DNA of 64,000 nt from Flavobacteriales bacterium (GCA_027067965.1 JAMOUV010000004.1:62001-126000), one strand, 5' to 3'; positions 52,558 to 62,496 are shown, counted from the stretch's first letter. Made by a program: numbers and translations. Notes: generated by a model not told the origin, from the sequence alone.

Positions 52558-55491
52558 ATGTCAGGAAAAGGATTAGTCAAAACGTTTGCACTCCTACTTG
52601 GAATCATCAGTATCTATCAATTGTCTTTTACTTTTATCGATCAGAAAATCAAAAAACAAGCCAAAATTTTTGCGCAAAATGATTTCACCAAAGAAAGACA
52701 ATATTTGGATTCCATAAAGAATGAAGAAGCATTCAATTTACTGGGGCTTAAATTCACTTACGACGAAGTGAAGAAGCGGGCCATGAAATTGGGTCTGGAC
52801 TTACAAGGAGGAATCAATGTGATTCTTCAAATTTCGGTTCGCGATATTTTAAAAGATTTGGCCAACAACTCGCATGACCCCGATTTTAACCGGGCGCTCA
52901 AGATGGCCGATGAAATGCAGAAAGAGAGCGACAAACCGTATTTGGATTTGTTTTATGAAGCATGGGACGAAATTGCCAAAGAAACGGACAAAAAACTCAG
53001 CAGCCCCAAAATTTTCGGTAACAAAAAACTATCGGGCGAAATCACCCCCGATATGACCGACAGCGAAGTTAAAAAAGTCATTCGCGACAAGGTGGACGAA
53101 GCCATGGTGAGTGCTTTTGAAGTATTGCGTAAACGGATTGACAAATTCGGGGTGGCCTCGCCGAATATTCAGCGATTAGGAAAAAGCGGACGTATTTTAG
53201 TGGAACTTGCCGGGGCCAAAGATATTGAACGGATTAAAAAATTATTACGCAGCACAGCCCAATTGGAATTTTGGCCGGGTTATAAGCAAGAAGAATACAT
53301 GGATTTTCTGCCGGTAATAGATCGCATCATAGCGGCCCGCAATCAAACGGAAACAAAAAAAGATACCACCGATACGGAAGAATTGATTGCAGAAGATTCT
53401 ACAAACGTGGAAAATCTATTGGCCGAGCGAAGACCGTTTACCTCATTAATTAAAAAAGGCGGTTACGGCCCGGTAATCGGATATTTTGAAATCAAAGATA
53501 CCGCCAGAGTTAACCGGATGCTTCATAATCCGGAAGTTATCAAGGCACGACCCGAACATCTGCGATACGCCAAATTCCTTTGGGGCAAACCCGATCCGGA
53601 TTCCGATGTGATTCCGTTGTATATTTTAAAGGGTAATCGCGACAATATCCCGCCCTTAAGCGGAAGCGTGATCGTGGATGCCAGACAGGAATTCGATCAG
53701 TTCGGTAAGCCGGTGGTTACGATGGCTATGAATACGAAAGGTGCCAAAATCTGGGAAAAAATGACCGATGAGGCCTTCCGTAACAAATCCACTATTGCCA
53801 TTGTTTTGGACGATATCGTTTATTCCGCTCCAACGGTGACTAACGGTCCCATTTCGGGTGGAAGAAGCGAAATTTCAGGCAAATTCAGCATTGAAGAAGC
53901 CAAAGACTTGGCCAACGTGCTCCGGGCCGGAAAATTACCCGCCCGTGCCGAAATCATTCAGTCGGAAGTGGTCGGTCCCACCTTGGGAAAAGAGTCCATT
54001 CAAAAAAGTTTAATCGCTTTCTTCCTTGCATTGGTACTAGTCATGCTTTGGATGATTTTCTATTACGGACGTGCCGGTGTGGTTGCATCGATCGTATTGC
54101 TTGTTAACCTGATTTTCATCTTCGGCATTCTGGCCAGTTTGAAATTGGTACTTACCTTGCCCGGCATTGCGGGTATTATATTGACCATCGGTATTTCGGT
54201 AGATGCCAACGTGCTGATTTACGAACGTATTCGCGAAGAATTGCGCATGGGCAAAAACATGAAGCAAGCCATTGCCGAAGGGTACAAAAATGCATTCTCA
54301 TCGATTTGGGATGCCAATATAACCACCTTCCTCACCGGTGTAATCCTGTTTATTTTCGGAACAGGCCCCATTCAAGGTTTTGCTACCACATTGATTATCG
54401 GTATTGTAACCTCGATGTTTACGGCCATCTTGCTATCCAGAGTGTTTATTGAAGAATGGATGGAAAAAGGCAAAAAGATGACTTTTTCCACCAAATGGAC
54501 GGAAAATTTCCTTACAAATGTCAAATGGGACTTTCTGGGGAAACGAAAGATTGCCTATATCTTTTCAGGGATTTTAATTCTTATCAGTTTAATTTCCATT
54601 TTTACCAAAGGACTTAATCCCGGTGTGGATTTTGTCGGTGGCCGGACTTTTACGGTTAGGTTCGCCAATCCGGTAAATCCCAATGAAGTAGCCGCGGCAT
54701 TAGGCGAAGTCTTTATCGACGAAAAAGGAAATAAAATCGTTCCCGAAGTCAAAACTTTCGGAGGAGATAACCAATTGAAAATTACAACCAAATATAAAAT
54801 CGATGCCGAAGGCGAAAACGTAGATACAGAAATCCAACAAAAATTGTATCAAGGTTTGAAACCTTTCCTTCCGGAAGGATTTACTTATGATGAATTTGTC
54901 GGAGTCGCGGGAGAAAAACAATACGGCATCATGCAGTCCATGAAAGTAGGCCCCACCATTGCCGACGATATTAAAAAAGGCGCCATATGGGCCATTATAT
55001 TATCTCTCATCATCATTTTCTTATATATCCTCTATCGATTTAAATATTGGCAATTCTCCGTGGGTGCCATTGCCGCATTGGTGCATGATGTAATCATCGT
55101 ATTGGGTATTTTCTCTTTGACCTACAATATTATGCCTTTTGATATGGAAGTGGATCAAGCGTTTATTGCCGCCATCCTTACCATCATCGGATATTCATTA
55201 AACGATACGGTGGTGATCTTCGACCGTATCCGGGAATTTATGAAAATCCATATCAGTTGGAAATTACCCGATATTATCAACAGTGCTTTGGGCACTACCC
55301 TCTCCAGAACATTGAACACCTCATTTACCACCTTATTGGTATTGATTGTAGTCATGTTCTTCGGAGGAGAAAGTATCCGGGGATTTGTCTTCTCCTTGAT
55401 TATCGGGGTGATTATAGGTACTTACTCGTCGGTATTTGTGGCCACACCGGTGATGTACGAATTGCTTAAAACCAAGTTCAGAAAAAAATAA
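52558..55491 (+). CDS. secDF: SecDF, fused protein translocase subunits SecD and SecF
   Basis: This 977-residue protein joins SecD (about 1-630) and SecF (about 640-977) in one chain, as usual in Bacteroidota. SecD shows LGLDLQGGINVILQ near the start, a large periplasmic part (about 90-470) and the membrane block with GIILTIGISVDANVLIYERIREE. SecF shows NPGVDFVGGRTFTVRF and IGYSLNDTVVIFDRIRE. Twelve membrane helices are expected. It pulls exported proteins through SecYEG from the periplasmic side using the ion gradient. It is a single gene with a strong promoter and terminator. Confidence 0.96.
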   Translation: MSGKGLVKTFALLLGIISIYQLSFTFIDQKIKKQAKIFAQNDFTKERQYLDSIKNEEAFNLLGLKFTYDEVKKRAMKLGLDLQGGINVILQISVRDILKDLANNSHDPDFNRALKMADEMQKESDKPYLDLFYEAWDEIAKETDKKLSSPKIFGNKKLSGEITPDMTDSEVKKVIRDKVDEAMVSAFEVLRKRIDKFGVASPNIQRLGKSGRILVELAGAKDIERIKKLLRSTAQLEFWPGYKQEEYMDFLPVIDRIIAARNQTETKKDTTDTEELIAEDSTNVENLLAERRPFTSLIKKGGYGPVIGYFEIKDTARVNRMLHNPEVIKARPEHLRYAKFLWGKPDPDSDVIPLYILKGNRDNIPPLSGSVIVDARQEFDQFGKPVVTMAMNTKGAKIWEKMTDEAFRNKSTIAIVLDDIVYSAPTVTNGPISGGRSEISGKFSIEEAKDLANVLRAGKLPARAEIIQSEVVGPTLGKESIQKSLIAFFLALVLVMLWMIFYYGRAGVVASIVLLVNLIFIFGILASLKLVLTLPGIAGIILTIGISVDANVLIYERIREELRMGKNMKQAIAEGYKNAFSSIWDANITTFLTGVILFIFGTGPIQGFATTLIIGIVTSMFTAILLSRVFIEEWMEKGKKMTFSTKWTENFLTNVKWDFLGKRKIAYIFSGILILISLISIFTKGLNPGVDFVGGRTFTVRFANPVNPNEVAAALGEVFIDEKGNKIVPEVKTFGGDNQLKITTKYKIDAEGENVDTEIQQKLYQGLKPFLPEGFTYDEFVGVAGEKQYGIMQSMKVGPTIADDIKKGAIWAIILSLIIIFLYILYRFKYWQFSVGAIAALVHDVIIVLGIFSLTYNIMPFDMEVDQAFIAAILTIIGYSLNDTVVIFDRIREFMKIHISWKLPDIINSALGTTLSRTLNTSFTTLLVLIVVMFFGGESIRGFVFSLIIGVIIGTYSSVFVATPVMYELLKTKFRKK

Positions 55492-55517
55492 TCGAAACGA
55501 TATTTTTAAATTTATTC

Positions 55518-55544
55518 AAACCGCCTTCACCGGGCGGTTTTTTT
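55518..55544 (+). terminator. Rho-independent terminator of secDF
   Basis: AAACCGCC (55518-55525) pairs with GGCGGTTT (55533-55540), and the T-run continues to seven T. It lies 26 bases after the stop and reaches the stop of the convergent GT2 gene. Confidence 0.88.
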
Positions 55545-56646
55545 ATTTATCAAACCGGCGCCCTTTCCATTCGAAGGGGGAATTTATTATTAATTTCAAC
55601 CCGAGCAAAACGTATAAAAGCGGAAGTGCGATTTGAATGGACAAAAATTCCGGAAAATCCAATCGAATACGATAAGTCCTTGCCGTATGGCGAAGCAATC
55701 GATAATGTAATCCTATAATTAACATCAACCAAATTAGCCACAAAACAAAAAATTCCGGCCTATAAACGCTCACCGCAAATAGAAGAAACCCTTCAAAGAA
55801 AGTCCACATCTGTAATAACAAAAACATCATTCCGAAATTGAATTTGCCGGCAGTTTTTTTGCTCCAACGGACTCGTTGTTGTATCCATGCATTTAGATTG
55901 GTAACCGGCTTTGTTTTTGCGGCCGCCAAAGGAGATTTCAGATAGGAAAGTTGGGTGGGAAAATGCTTTTTGAATTTTTCCATAAGAAAAATATCATCCC
56001 CACCCGCAAAATCCATATGACCGGCATAAGCCCCCGTTTCAAAAAAGGCCGATTTGTCAAAAGATAAATTGGCTCCATTGGACAAGAAAGGATTTCCCCT
56101 TAAAAATCCGTACTCGGTCAATGCTTGAAGGGCCAAAAATTCTCCCTTTTGTATCCGGCCGATAAAAGAAATGGCGTCTTCAATCAATACGGGAGCCGAA
56201 ATCAATTTTATTTCGCTGTTTTCAACAAGAAAATCATTTCGAATTTGCAAAAATGCCGGTTCGATTGTCACATCGGCATCCAAGGTAATGATATGCGAAT
56301 AACGTGACCGGCGAATACCGGTTAGCAATGCATTTTTCTTTGGCGAACCCGCCCCGGATTCGGCATCCAATAGCAGATAAGGAAAAGAAATTTCCGCATG
56401 TCGAATAGTTTCCACGGACGCATCAATCGAATGGTCATTCACAAAAATAACTTCAAATTTATCCTGCGGATAACGTAATGCATTTAATGATGCTATGAGG
56501 GAAGGCAAATTATTTTGTTCGTTTCGGAAAGGAATGATTATGCTGAACTCGCCGGCCGGCTGGTGATTTTTTAATTCAAACACTTTGTTACCCTTTAAAA
56601 TACGGATAATCCGAAGCAAAACAGCGGCATAAATTAATGTAATCAC
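55543..56646 (-). CDS. Family 2 glycosyltransferase, membrane-anchored
   Basis: This 367-residue GT2 protein has a short N-terminal hydrophobic helix, the catalytic GT-A domain (FSIIIPFRNEQNNLPSLIASL around 35-55; TLDADVTIEP; GAYAGHMDFAGGDDIFLMEKF; the QxxRW motif as IQQRVRWSKK) and two to three C-terminal membrane helices. This is a processive-type or lipid-linked GT2. It precedes no recognisable polysaccharide cluster, so donor and acceptor are unknown. It follows the YbhN-like gene by one base. Confidence 0.88.
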   Translation of the reverse strand: MITLIYAAVLLRIIRILKGNKVFELKNHQPAGEFSIIIPFRNEQNNLPSLIASLNALRYPQDKFEVIFVNDHSIDASVETIRHAEISFPYLLLDAESGAGSPKKNALLTGIRRSRYSHIITLDADVTIEPAFLQIRNDFLVENSEIKLISAPVLIEDAISFIGRIQKGEFLALQALTEYGFLRGNPFLSNGANLSFDKSAFFETGAYAGHMDFAGGDDIFLMEKFKKHFPTQLSYLKSPLAAAKTKPVTNLNAWIQQRVRWSKKTAGKFNFGMMFLLLQMWTFFEGFLLFAVSVYRPEFFVLWLIWLMLIIGLHYRLLRHTARTYRIRLDFPEFLSIQIALPLLYVLLGLKLIINSPFEWKGRRFDK

Positions 56647-56647
56647 C

Positions 56648-57505
56648 CTAGAAAATTTTTCTTAAGCGTAAATAAAACCATAATTGCCCCGCCAAGGCCG
56701 GGAAAAAGGTATTCCATATCCACAACCATAGCATTATAAGAAGTAAAGAGTTTTCGGCCGGAAATAGGCCGGAAAAGAATAAATATGCCACCGAAGTTTT
56801 TACCGGCAAATCCAATCCGGGAATTAATGGAATAAAAGAAACCGCCGCATAATATAGGGCAATTTGTGAGCCCAATAAAAATATATCGGGTGTTCTATCA
56901 CTCGAAAGGATTAACAATATCAGTAGAAAACCGCCGAATACGAAGTAGCGGAGCAAGGACAACAGCAAAATATTTCGAAACTTTTTTCGGAGAAAAATAC
57001 AAACTGCCGCTGCCGTTATTAATAGGAGGACAGGTATATAAACAGGAAATTCGAAATAAATCGTCAAGGCGGTTATCCCTAGCCATAAAGTGATAATCAT
57101 TTGGGAACCTTGTTCGTATGCGACTAATTTTAAAGCGGCCTTTTTGTTATCGAAAAATAAAGGTTTTTGCACAAATTCGCCCGAATTAAAAGGCGTAAAA
57201 AACGACCATGAAAAAGTGCTAAGTTGTTGAAATGCAGCGTCTTTGAAACTTGTTTTTTGTAATCCGGATGCCAAGAATTGCCATTTTTTAATACGGAGGA
57301 CCCAATTTAAACCACCCAAAACAATACCGGCTCCTGCCCACAGGGGATTTACAAATCGAGTAGCCAAAAACATCACATCCACCCGAAGGGATTTATGATG
57401 AAAAATATAAAACAAATAAATTACGGAAAAGCCCAAAATAACGTAAGCGACAATTTTCAAGGTATATCCGGGCGGATTAAGTATTTTTGCCGTAACTTTA
57501 TTCAT
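56648..57505 (-). CDS. YbhN/UPF0104-like membrane protein (lysylphosphatidylglycerol synthase TM region-like)
   Basis: This 285-residue protein has about eight membrane helices. The segment GLNWVLRIKKWQFLASGL and the later FFTPFNSGEFVQKPLF resemble the UPF0104/YbhN and AglD-like family, related to the flippase part of MprF. Such proteins stand beside GT2 genes and may move or bind lipid-linked substrates, which fits the glycosyltransferase one base downstream. ATG 57505 is used; the frame to 57646 would run into ruvC. The family call is moderate. Confidence 0.65.
   Translation of the reverse strand: MNKVTAKILNPPGYTLKIVAYVILGFSVIYLFYIFHHKSLRVDVMFLATRFVNPLWAGAGIVLGGLNWVLRIKKWQFLASGLQKTSFKDAAFQQLSTFSWSFFTPFNSGEFVQKPLFFDNKKAALKLVAYEQGSQMIITLWLGITALTIYFEFPVYIPVLLLITAAAVCIFLRKKFRNILLLSLLRYFVFGGFLLILLILSSDRTPDIFLLGSQIALYYAAVSFIPLIPGLDLPVKTSVAYLFFSGLFPAENSLLLIMLWLWIWNTFFPALAGQLWFYLRLRKIF
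57482..57489 (+). promoter_or_regulatory. Possible -7 box of ruvC, inside the divergent gene's first codons
   Basis: Plus-strand TATTTTTG matches TAnnTTTG and lies 31 bases before the chosen ruvC start GTG 57521. It overlaps the first codons of the divergent YbhN-like gene. No -33 TTG is seen. Confidence 0.4.
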
Positions 57506-57520
57506 AGAAAATCTATTCAG

Positions 57521-58090
57521 GTGCAAAATACAAAAAAACATCATGATGAACTGATTATTATGGGAGTGGACCCGGGCACAATCGTGATGGGGTTCGGAAT
57601 TATAAAAGTGAGCGGCAGCCGCGTTAAACTCCTTTTGACCGATCACTTAATGTTAAGCAAATACGACGCGCACGCCCTTCGTTTGAAGAAAATTTTTGAA
57701 CGCAGCATTCAATTAATAGAAACCTATTTGCCGGATGAAATTGCATTGGAAGCACCGTTTTACGGCAAAAACGTCCAGTCGATGCTAAAACTAGGCCGGG
57801 CACAAGGCGTGGTGATGGCGGCGGCACTCAGTCGTGATATTCCGGTGGTTGAATATAGCCCGAAAAAGGTAAAAATGGCCATTACGGGAAACGGAAATGC
57901 TTCCAAAGAACAAGTAGCCGGCATGCTTAAAACTCTTTTACAACTCAATGCCATGAGCGTCAAACTCGACGAATCGGATGCATTGGCCGTGGCCATGTGT
58001 CATTATTATAACAGAAATAATATTCAATCCGGCCAATCCTATTCGGGCTGGAAAGCGTTTGTAAAGAAAAATCCCGGAAGAATTAAATAA
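57521..58090 (+). CDS. ruvC: Holliday junction endodeoxyribonuclease RuvC
   Basis: RuvC cuts Holliday junctions made by RuvAB. The core reads MGVDPGTIVMGFGII (catalytic Asp in VDPG), then EIALEAPFYGKNVQSMLKLGRAQG (Glu in LEAP) and LDESDALAVAMCHYY (final Asp pair), the full catalytic set. The open frame runs up to 57395, but that part lies in the divergent gene and upstream of the -7 box. GTG 57521 gives 189 residues, close to the family length, and is the best start; ATG 57557 would cut just before the motif. Confidence 0.92.
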   Translation: MQNTKKHHDELIIMGVDPGTIVMGFGIIKVSGSRVKLLLTDHLMLSKYDAHALRLKKIFERSIQLIETYLPDEIALEAPFYGKNVQSMLKLGRAQGVVMAAALSRDIPVVEYSPKKVKMAITGNGNASKEQVAGMLKTLLQLNAMSVKLDESDALAVAMCHYYNRNNIQSGQSYSGWKAFVKKNPGRIK

Positions 58091-58109
58091 AAATTTATCA
58101 ACAGCCGGA

Positions 58110-59042
58110 TCAGGTGCCGTTTTGTTTCTCTTTCAGTTTTACTATACTCATATTCAATTCATGTCCCAGAAGTAAAATCACCGCATATACATACATCATA
58201 AAGAGCAAAATCAATAGCGCACCGATAGAACCGTAAAGTTGATTGTATCGATTGAAATTTTTGATGTAAAGCCCGAACAAATAAAAACCGATTAAAAAGA
58301 ATATGGAACTCATCACACTACCGGGGGAAATTAAGGGTAATTTTTTTCCTTCCTCGGTGCCGAATTTATAAATCACCGATACCGAAAGAAATATCATAAT
58401 AAAATAAAAAATACGCTTGGACCACATTAACCATGGAGAAATATTTTCGATTACGCCATGTTTTTTTAAAGTGTAAATAAAATAAATTTCGAAATAAATC
58501 ATACCGGCCACCGAAATAAATAAAATTAAAATCAATATCACCGAAATTAATAATGCGTAGGCATATTGCTTGTAGAATTTGCGGTTGTGATATACTTTAT
58601 TGACCGAAGATTCGAATCCCGTGAGGATGGCATTCACACCGTTTGCCATAAAGAATAATGACAAAATAATACCGGCCGAAAGCAAACTTTTACGGCGATT
58701 GGTAGCGATATCGTATATGATACCGTCAAAGAGTTCGTGGGTTTTGGGTGGCAGTACATCATGAAAAAAATTAATTACACCTTCTTGAAAACCTTCTATC
58801 GGCACGAAAGCAATGGCGCTTAAAACCACCAATAAAAAAGGGAATAAAGCCATAAAAAAATTGTAGGCAATTGCCGATGCACGCATGGTGAGGAAGCCCT
58901 CGATTACACCGAACGAATAAAATCGTAATATATCAAACAAACTCAGTTCGGGATAAAAGGGGACTTTGATATGTTTGGCCCAGAATTTTAACTTGACCGA
59001 ATAACCTAAAAAACGATATTTTATTTTTCGAAATAAATTCAT
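58110..59042 (-). CDS. YihY/BrkB family membrane protein
   Basis: This 310-residue protein has six hydrophobic helices of the YihY type. Typical segments are FLTMRASAIAYNFFMALFPFLLVVLSAIAF (about 52-80), LSAGIILSLFFMANGVNAI and YGSIGALLILLFMMYVYAVILLLGHELN. The family was once misnamed ribonuclease BN; its function is unsettled. ATG 59042 overlaps the dipeptidase stop as TAATG, so it is coupled to that gene; the TTG at 59066 is less likely. Confidence 0.9.
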   Translation of the reverse strand: MNLFRKIKYRFLGYSVKLKFWAKHIKVPFYPELSLFDILRFYSFGVIEGFLTMRASAIAYNFFMALFPFLLVVLSAIAFVPIEGFQEGVINFFHDVLPPKTHELFDGIIYDIATNRRKSLLSAGIILSLFFMANGVNAILTGFESSVNKVYHNRKFYKQYAYALLISVILILILFISVAGMIYFEIYFIYTLKKHGVIENISPWLMWSKRIFYFIMIFLSVSVIYKFGTEEGKKLPLISPGSVMSSIFFLIGFYLFGLYIKNFNRYNQLYGSIGALLILLFMMYVYAVILLLGHELNMSIVKLKEKQNGT

Positions 59043-60208
59043 TAATCCGGTAAATTTTTTAACCAAAATCGCATGGCATTTTCGCCCGTTATCATTCGGA
59101 TTTCTTCTTCTGAAAAACCTTTTTTTCTCAATTCTTTCACCAGAAAATGCAAGCCCCTTACATCGGTAGGCGTAACCACCGCACCGTCGAAATCAGAACC
59201 TAAGGCCACATATTGCACCCCGACCAAATCCGCGATATAACGCATGGTTTCGGCCACATGTTTGTAATCGGGTTTACAAACGGTATGGGCAAAAAATCCC
59301 ACCCCGATTAATCCGCCGCTATGCGCTATGGCACGAAGATGTTCATCGGATAAATTTCGACCGTTATTGCATATTCCTTTGGCTCCCGTATGCGAAGTAA
59401 TCAAAGGTCTCTTGGCAATGGAAAGTATATCGTCAATGGCTTTTTCGGAAGCGTGCGCCAAATCGATTACCATACCCAATTCATCCATTTTCTTAATCAC
59501 TTCCTTGCCGAATGGGGTTAATCCGCCTTTTTTCTCGCCTTGTGCGGAACCGCCCAATTCATTATCAAATAAATGCATGGGGCCTGCCATACGCACGCCG
59601 GCTTGATAAAATATATCCAAGTTATCGACATTGCCTTCCAAACTGTGTAAACCTTCTATACCTAACATTCCGGCCGCCAAAATTCCATCGGTTTGATGCA
59701 AATCGTTCAAGTATTTTTTCAAATCCCCCTTGGTCTTAATCAAACGCAAGGTCCCGCCCGATTTGCTTGCATATTTTTCCAGTCGTTTGCACTGTTCCAA
59801 TACTCTGTTTTTCAAGCTGAACCATGTGGCCGGGTCGCGCCCCGATAAGATAAAAGGAACGGTCAATTTATCCGAATCGGACGAATTGGCTTCGATGCTC
59901 AAAGATTTCGGCACCTTGCTGACAATTGTAAAAATCTGAAAATGGGGTCTCGATTCCCTAAGCCAAGGAATATTGACCATGCCTCCCTTATGAGTGCGAT
60001 TCAAATCGGTCCCCCACAGGAGTGCATCGGAATGCATATCCACGGTATAGGGCAAGCGATCGTATATTTTCTGATATTCCGGCTCCGTCTTTTCGTAAGG
60101 ACCGCGTTGGACGGGCATATTATAAGCCGAAAGCAAATATTCGGGTAAGAAAAGATGAAGAACCGTATAAAGGAAAAACAAAAGAAAAAGCACGTACAAT
60201 TTTTTCAT
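59042..60208 (-). CDS. M19-family membrane dipeptidase
   Basis: This 388-residue protein has an N-terminal membrane segment or signal anchor (about 3-22) and the M19 (renal dipeptidase) metal-site motifs. These include VDMHSDALLWG with the HxD pair, GIEGLHSLEGN with the bridging Glu, IDLAHASEKAI and LITSHTGAKG with later His residues, and GSDFDGAV near the end. It cleaves dipeptides, probably in the periplasm, and would work on products of the S46 and M1 peptidases encoded elsewhere in the window. It shares its stop with the YihY start. Confidence 0.93.
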   Translation of the reverse strand: MKKLYVLFLLFFLYTVLHLFLPEYLLSAYNMPVQRGPYEKTEPEYQKIYDRLPYTVDMHSDALLWGTDLNRTHKGGMVNIPWLRESRPHFQIFTIVSKVPKSLSIEANSSDSDKLTVPFILSGRDPATWFSLKNRVLEQCKRLEKYASKSGGTLRLIKTKGDLKKYLNDLHQTDGILAAGMLGIEGLHSLEGNVDNLDIFYQAGVRMAGPMHLFDNELGGSAQGEKKGGLTPFGKEVIKKMDELGMVIDLAHASEKAIDDILSIAKRPLITSHTGAKGICNNGRNLSDEHLRAIAHSGGLIGVGFFAHTVCKPDYKHVAETMRYIADLVGVQYVALGSDFDGAVVTPTDVRGLHFLVKELRKKGFSEEEIRMITGENAMRFWLKNLPD

Positions 60209-60359
60209 GCTATTTTTTTAAGCAATTTAAAGAAAAGCGTTTGATTTATAAAACAAAACTTCTTTGGCAATAGATAAATTTCTTATTTGAACATTTAGAA
60301 ATTGATGAAATAACACCAAAAATCAATAAATCCGGAAATCGATATTTATAAACCTCCGG

Positions 60360-61115
60360 TTATAAAGCCGCCTCGATAATAGCCAAGAAATCTTCCGGCT
60401 TAAGCGAAGCGCCGCCTACCAAACCTCCATCCACATCGGGACGCGAAAACAAATCGGCCGCATTGGATGGCTTCACACTTCCGCCGTAAAGAATTCTGAT
60501 TTGTTCGGCCGTTTGTTCGCCGGCCATACCGGAAACGACTTGCCGAATGAACCGATGCATTTCCTGTGCTTGATCGGGCGTGGCGGTCTTACCCGTTCCT
60601 ATAGCCCAAACGGGTTCGTAAGCAATGGTCATCCGCGACCAATCAGCCGGAGTCAAAGCATGCAATGAAGCTTCCAGTTGTTCGCGTACCGTATCAAAAT
60701 GCCGTCCGGCTTCGCGTTCCTCCAAAACCTCTCCCACACAAAAAATAACCTGCATCTCGTGGTCCATTGCCGTTTTTACTTTTTTAGCCAAAAGTCCGGC
60801 ATCTTCACAAAAATATTGGCGGCGTTCGGAATGTCCGAGAATAACCCGGTCAATACCTACCGAAAGCAGCATGGGCGCGGATACTTCACCAGTAAATGCC
60901 CCGGCCGTTTCCCAATGCATATTTTGGGCCGACAGTTCGATGGCACTGGCTTTCAATATTTCCCGTAGGGGATATAAATAAGGAAACGAAGGCGCCACCA
61001 CGACTTCGACCTTATCTCCGGAATGAAAATTTTTCTTTAACTCTTCAACCAAATCAATGGCTTGCTTTAAAGTGAGGTTCATTTTCCAATTTCCGGCTAC
61101 TATTTTTTTTCTCAT
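60360..61115 (-). CDS. tpiA: Triosephosphate isomerase
   Basis: This 251-residue TIM barrel enzyme of glycolysis and gluconeogenesis has Asn and Lys in VAGNWKMNL (10-12), the electrophile His in GHSERR, the catalytic Glu in AYEPVWAIGTGKTAT (followed by loop 6) and LYGGSVKP near the end. All active-site residues are kept. It follows dgt by 19 bases on the same strand. Confidence 0.97.
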   Translation of the reverse strand: MRKKIVAGNWKMNLTLKQAIDLVEELKKNFHSGDKVEVVVAPSFPYLYPLREILKASAIELSAQNMHWETAGAFTGEVSAPMLLSVGIDRVILGHSERRQYFCEDAGLLAKKVKTAMDHEMQVIFCVGEVLEEREAGRHFDTVREQLEASLHALTPADWSRMTIAYEPVWAIGTGKTATPDQAQEMHRFIRQVVSGMAGEQTAEQIRILYGGSVKPSNAADLFSRPDVDGGLVGGASLKPEDFLAIIEAAL

Positions 61116-61134
61116 AATGATATATATTTGATTA

Positions 61135-62472
61135 TTAATAATCGGCTAACTCGATACCGTTAAAATTCTTGTACCATTCGATGGCTTGTCGATCACTCAT
61201 CGAAGTAACGAACATTACCGCATCCATAATTTTGTCATACCGCGTTTGTCCCGTACGGTATGCCAAGGGCATCAATAAATGATATTGTTTAAACGATTCG
61301 GGATTCAAACGGGCGGATACGAATTTTTCCAATAAAAACGGAATCACCGTCTTGCCGGCCGCTTCATTTTTCAACACGGCGGAATGATGATAAATTTTGG
61401 CAATGCTTTCTTTTAAAATCTCGTCCAAAACCGACTTCAAATCCTCGTCTAACATGGAAATTAAAGAATGCGAAAAATGCCCCGAAACGATATCTTCCTC
61501 GTTATCAACGAAAATTTCCACCACTTCTTGAATCAAACGGTTGATTGCATGGGCACGCAAATACCCGATTAACTGCTTGAACGGCAATAGTCGAGTGGAA
61601 ATATTTTGTTGCTCTTCATTGAGCGAAGTCAATCCTGAAAACTTTTCGACTATTCGATCCTTATCAATCAATCCCAAATAAAAACCGTCTTCATAATCGA
61701 GTAAGGTATAACAAATATCATCGGCCGCTTCCGTAAGATAAACCAAGGGAAAACGGTGCCACTTTCTTCTCTCCGGACCGGAAGCATCTATCAGCGACAA
61801 ATCGCGGGCTATTTCCTCGAAAACCGGAATTTCGGACTGAAATAATCCGTACTTACGAGTGGATTTATCCGGATTCGAATGAACTTCCTGCGGATATTTG
61901 ACAAACGCACCCAATGTGCCTAAACTTAACCTGAGTCCGCCGCGGATTTGCGAAATATGAGCAGGTGTATGAGTCAGCACGCGAAAACCTGCGGCATTGC
62001 CTTCGAAATTTTGAAAATCGGCCTTTTGTTTCTCCGTCAATCCTTCCAATAAACGTTCTCCTTCGTCCGAGCGAAAAAAATCCGAAACGGCTCTTTCGCC
62101 TTCATGCCCGAAAGGCGGATTGCCGATATCATGAGCCAAAGCGGCCGCCGATACCATATAACCGAAATCTTCGGGTCGCAGGTGCAATTCCGCAGCAAGA
62201 GACGGATATTTTTCCAAAATCTTTTTACCGGTCAAATAACCCAATGACCGACCGACCGAAGCGGTTTCCAAACTATGGGTCAACCGGTTTCGAACCTCCT
62301 CGGATTTCGGTACGGGCAAAACCTGCGTTTTGTTTTGCAAGCGCCTGAAGGCATCAAAAAAAATAATGCGGTCGTAATCCCTTTGAAATTCCGAACGGCT
62401 TTCATCGGAATTCACTCCTTTTTTCCCCAGCCGCAAACCGGCATTCTTCAAGTAATCAAACCAATTTGACAT
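61135..62472 (-). CDS. dgt: Deoxyguanosinetriphosphate triphosphohydrolase (dGTPase), HD domain
   Basis: This 445-residue HD-domain enzyme cleaves dNTPs (classically dGTP) to nucleoside and triphosphate. The His in NRLTHSLETASVGRSLG, the HD pair in ALAHDIGNPPFGHEGE and a later Asp in YLTEAADDICYTLLDYEDG are present. The opening RSEFQRDYDRIIFFDAFRRLQNKTQV is typical of the dGTPase group rather than of generic HD proteins. It heads a two-gene run with tpiA. Confidence 0.94.
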   Translation of the reverse strand: MSNWFDYLKNAGLRLGKKGVNSDESRSEFQRDYDRIIFFDAFRRLQNKTQVLPVPKSEEVRNRLTHSLETASVGRSLGYLTGKKILEKYPSLAAELHLRPEDFGYMVSAAALAHDIGNPPFGHEGERAVSDFFRSDEGERLLEGLTEKQKADFQNFEGNAAGFRVLTHTPAHISQIRGGLRLSLGTLGAFVKYPQEVHSNPDKSTRKYGLFQSEIPVFEEIARDLSLIDASGPERRKWHRFPLVYLTEAADDICYTLLDYEDGFYLGLIDKDRIVEKFSGLTSLNEEQQNISTRLLPFKQLIGYLRAHAINRLIQEVVEIFVDNEEDIVSGHFSHSLISMLDEDLKSVLDEILKESIAKIYHHSAVLKNEAAGKTVIPFLLEKFVSARLNPESFKQYHLLMPLAYRTGQTRYDKIMDAVMFVTSMSDRQAIEWYKNFNGIELADY

Positions 62473-62488
62473 CTAAAAAATCGTTTTT

Positions 62489-62496
62489 CAAACTTA
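62489..62496 (-). promoter_or_regulatory. Probable -7 box of dgt-tpiA
   Basis: Minus-strand TAAGTTTG, an exact TAnnTTTG match, 16 bases before the dgt start. No -33 TTG is seen at the usual distance. Confidence 0.5.

Noticed and set aside
52558-55491. SecD-SecF fusion as a novelty
   Set aside because: A one-piece SecDF is the normal state in Bacteroidota and also in Bacillus.
60625-60981. 118-codon plus-strand frame inside tpiA
   Set aside because: Antisense to a fully conserved enzyme gene; composition typical of a shadow frame.
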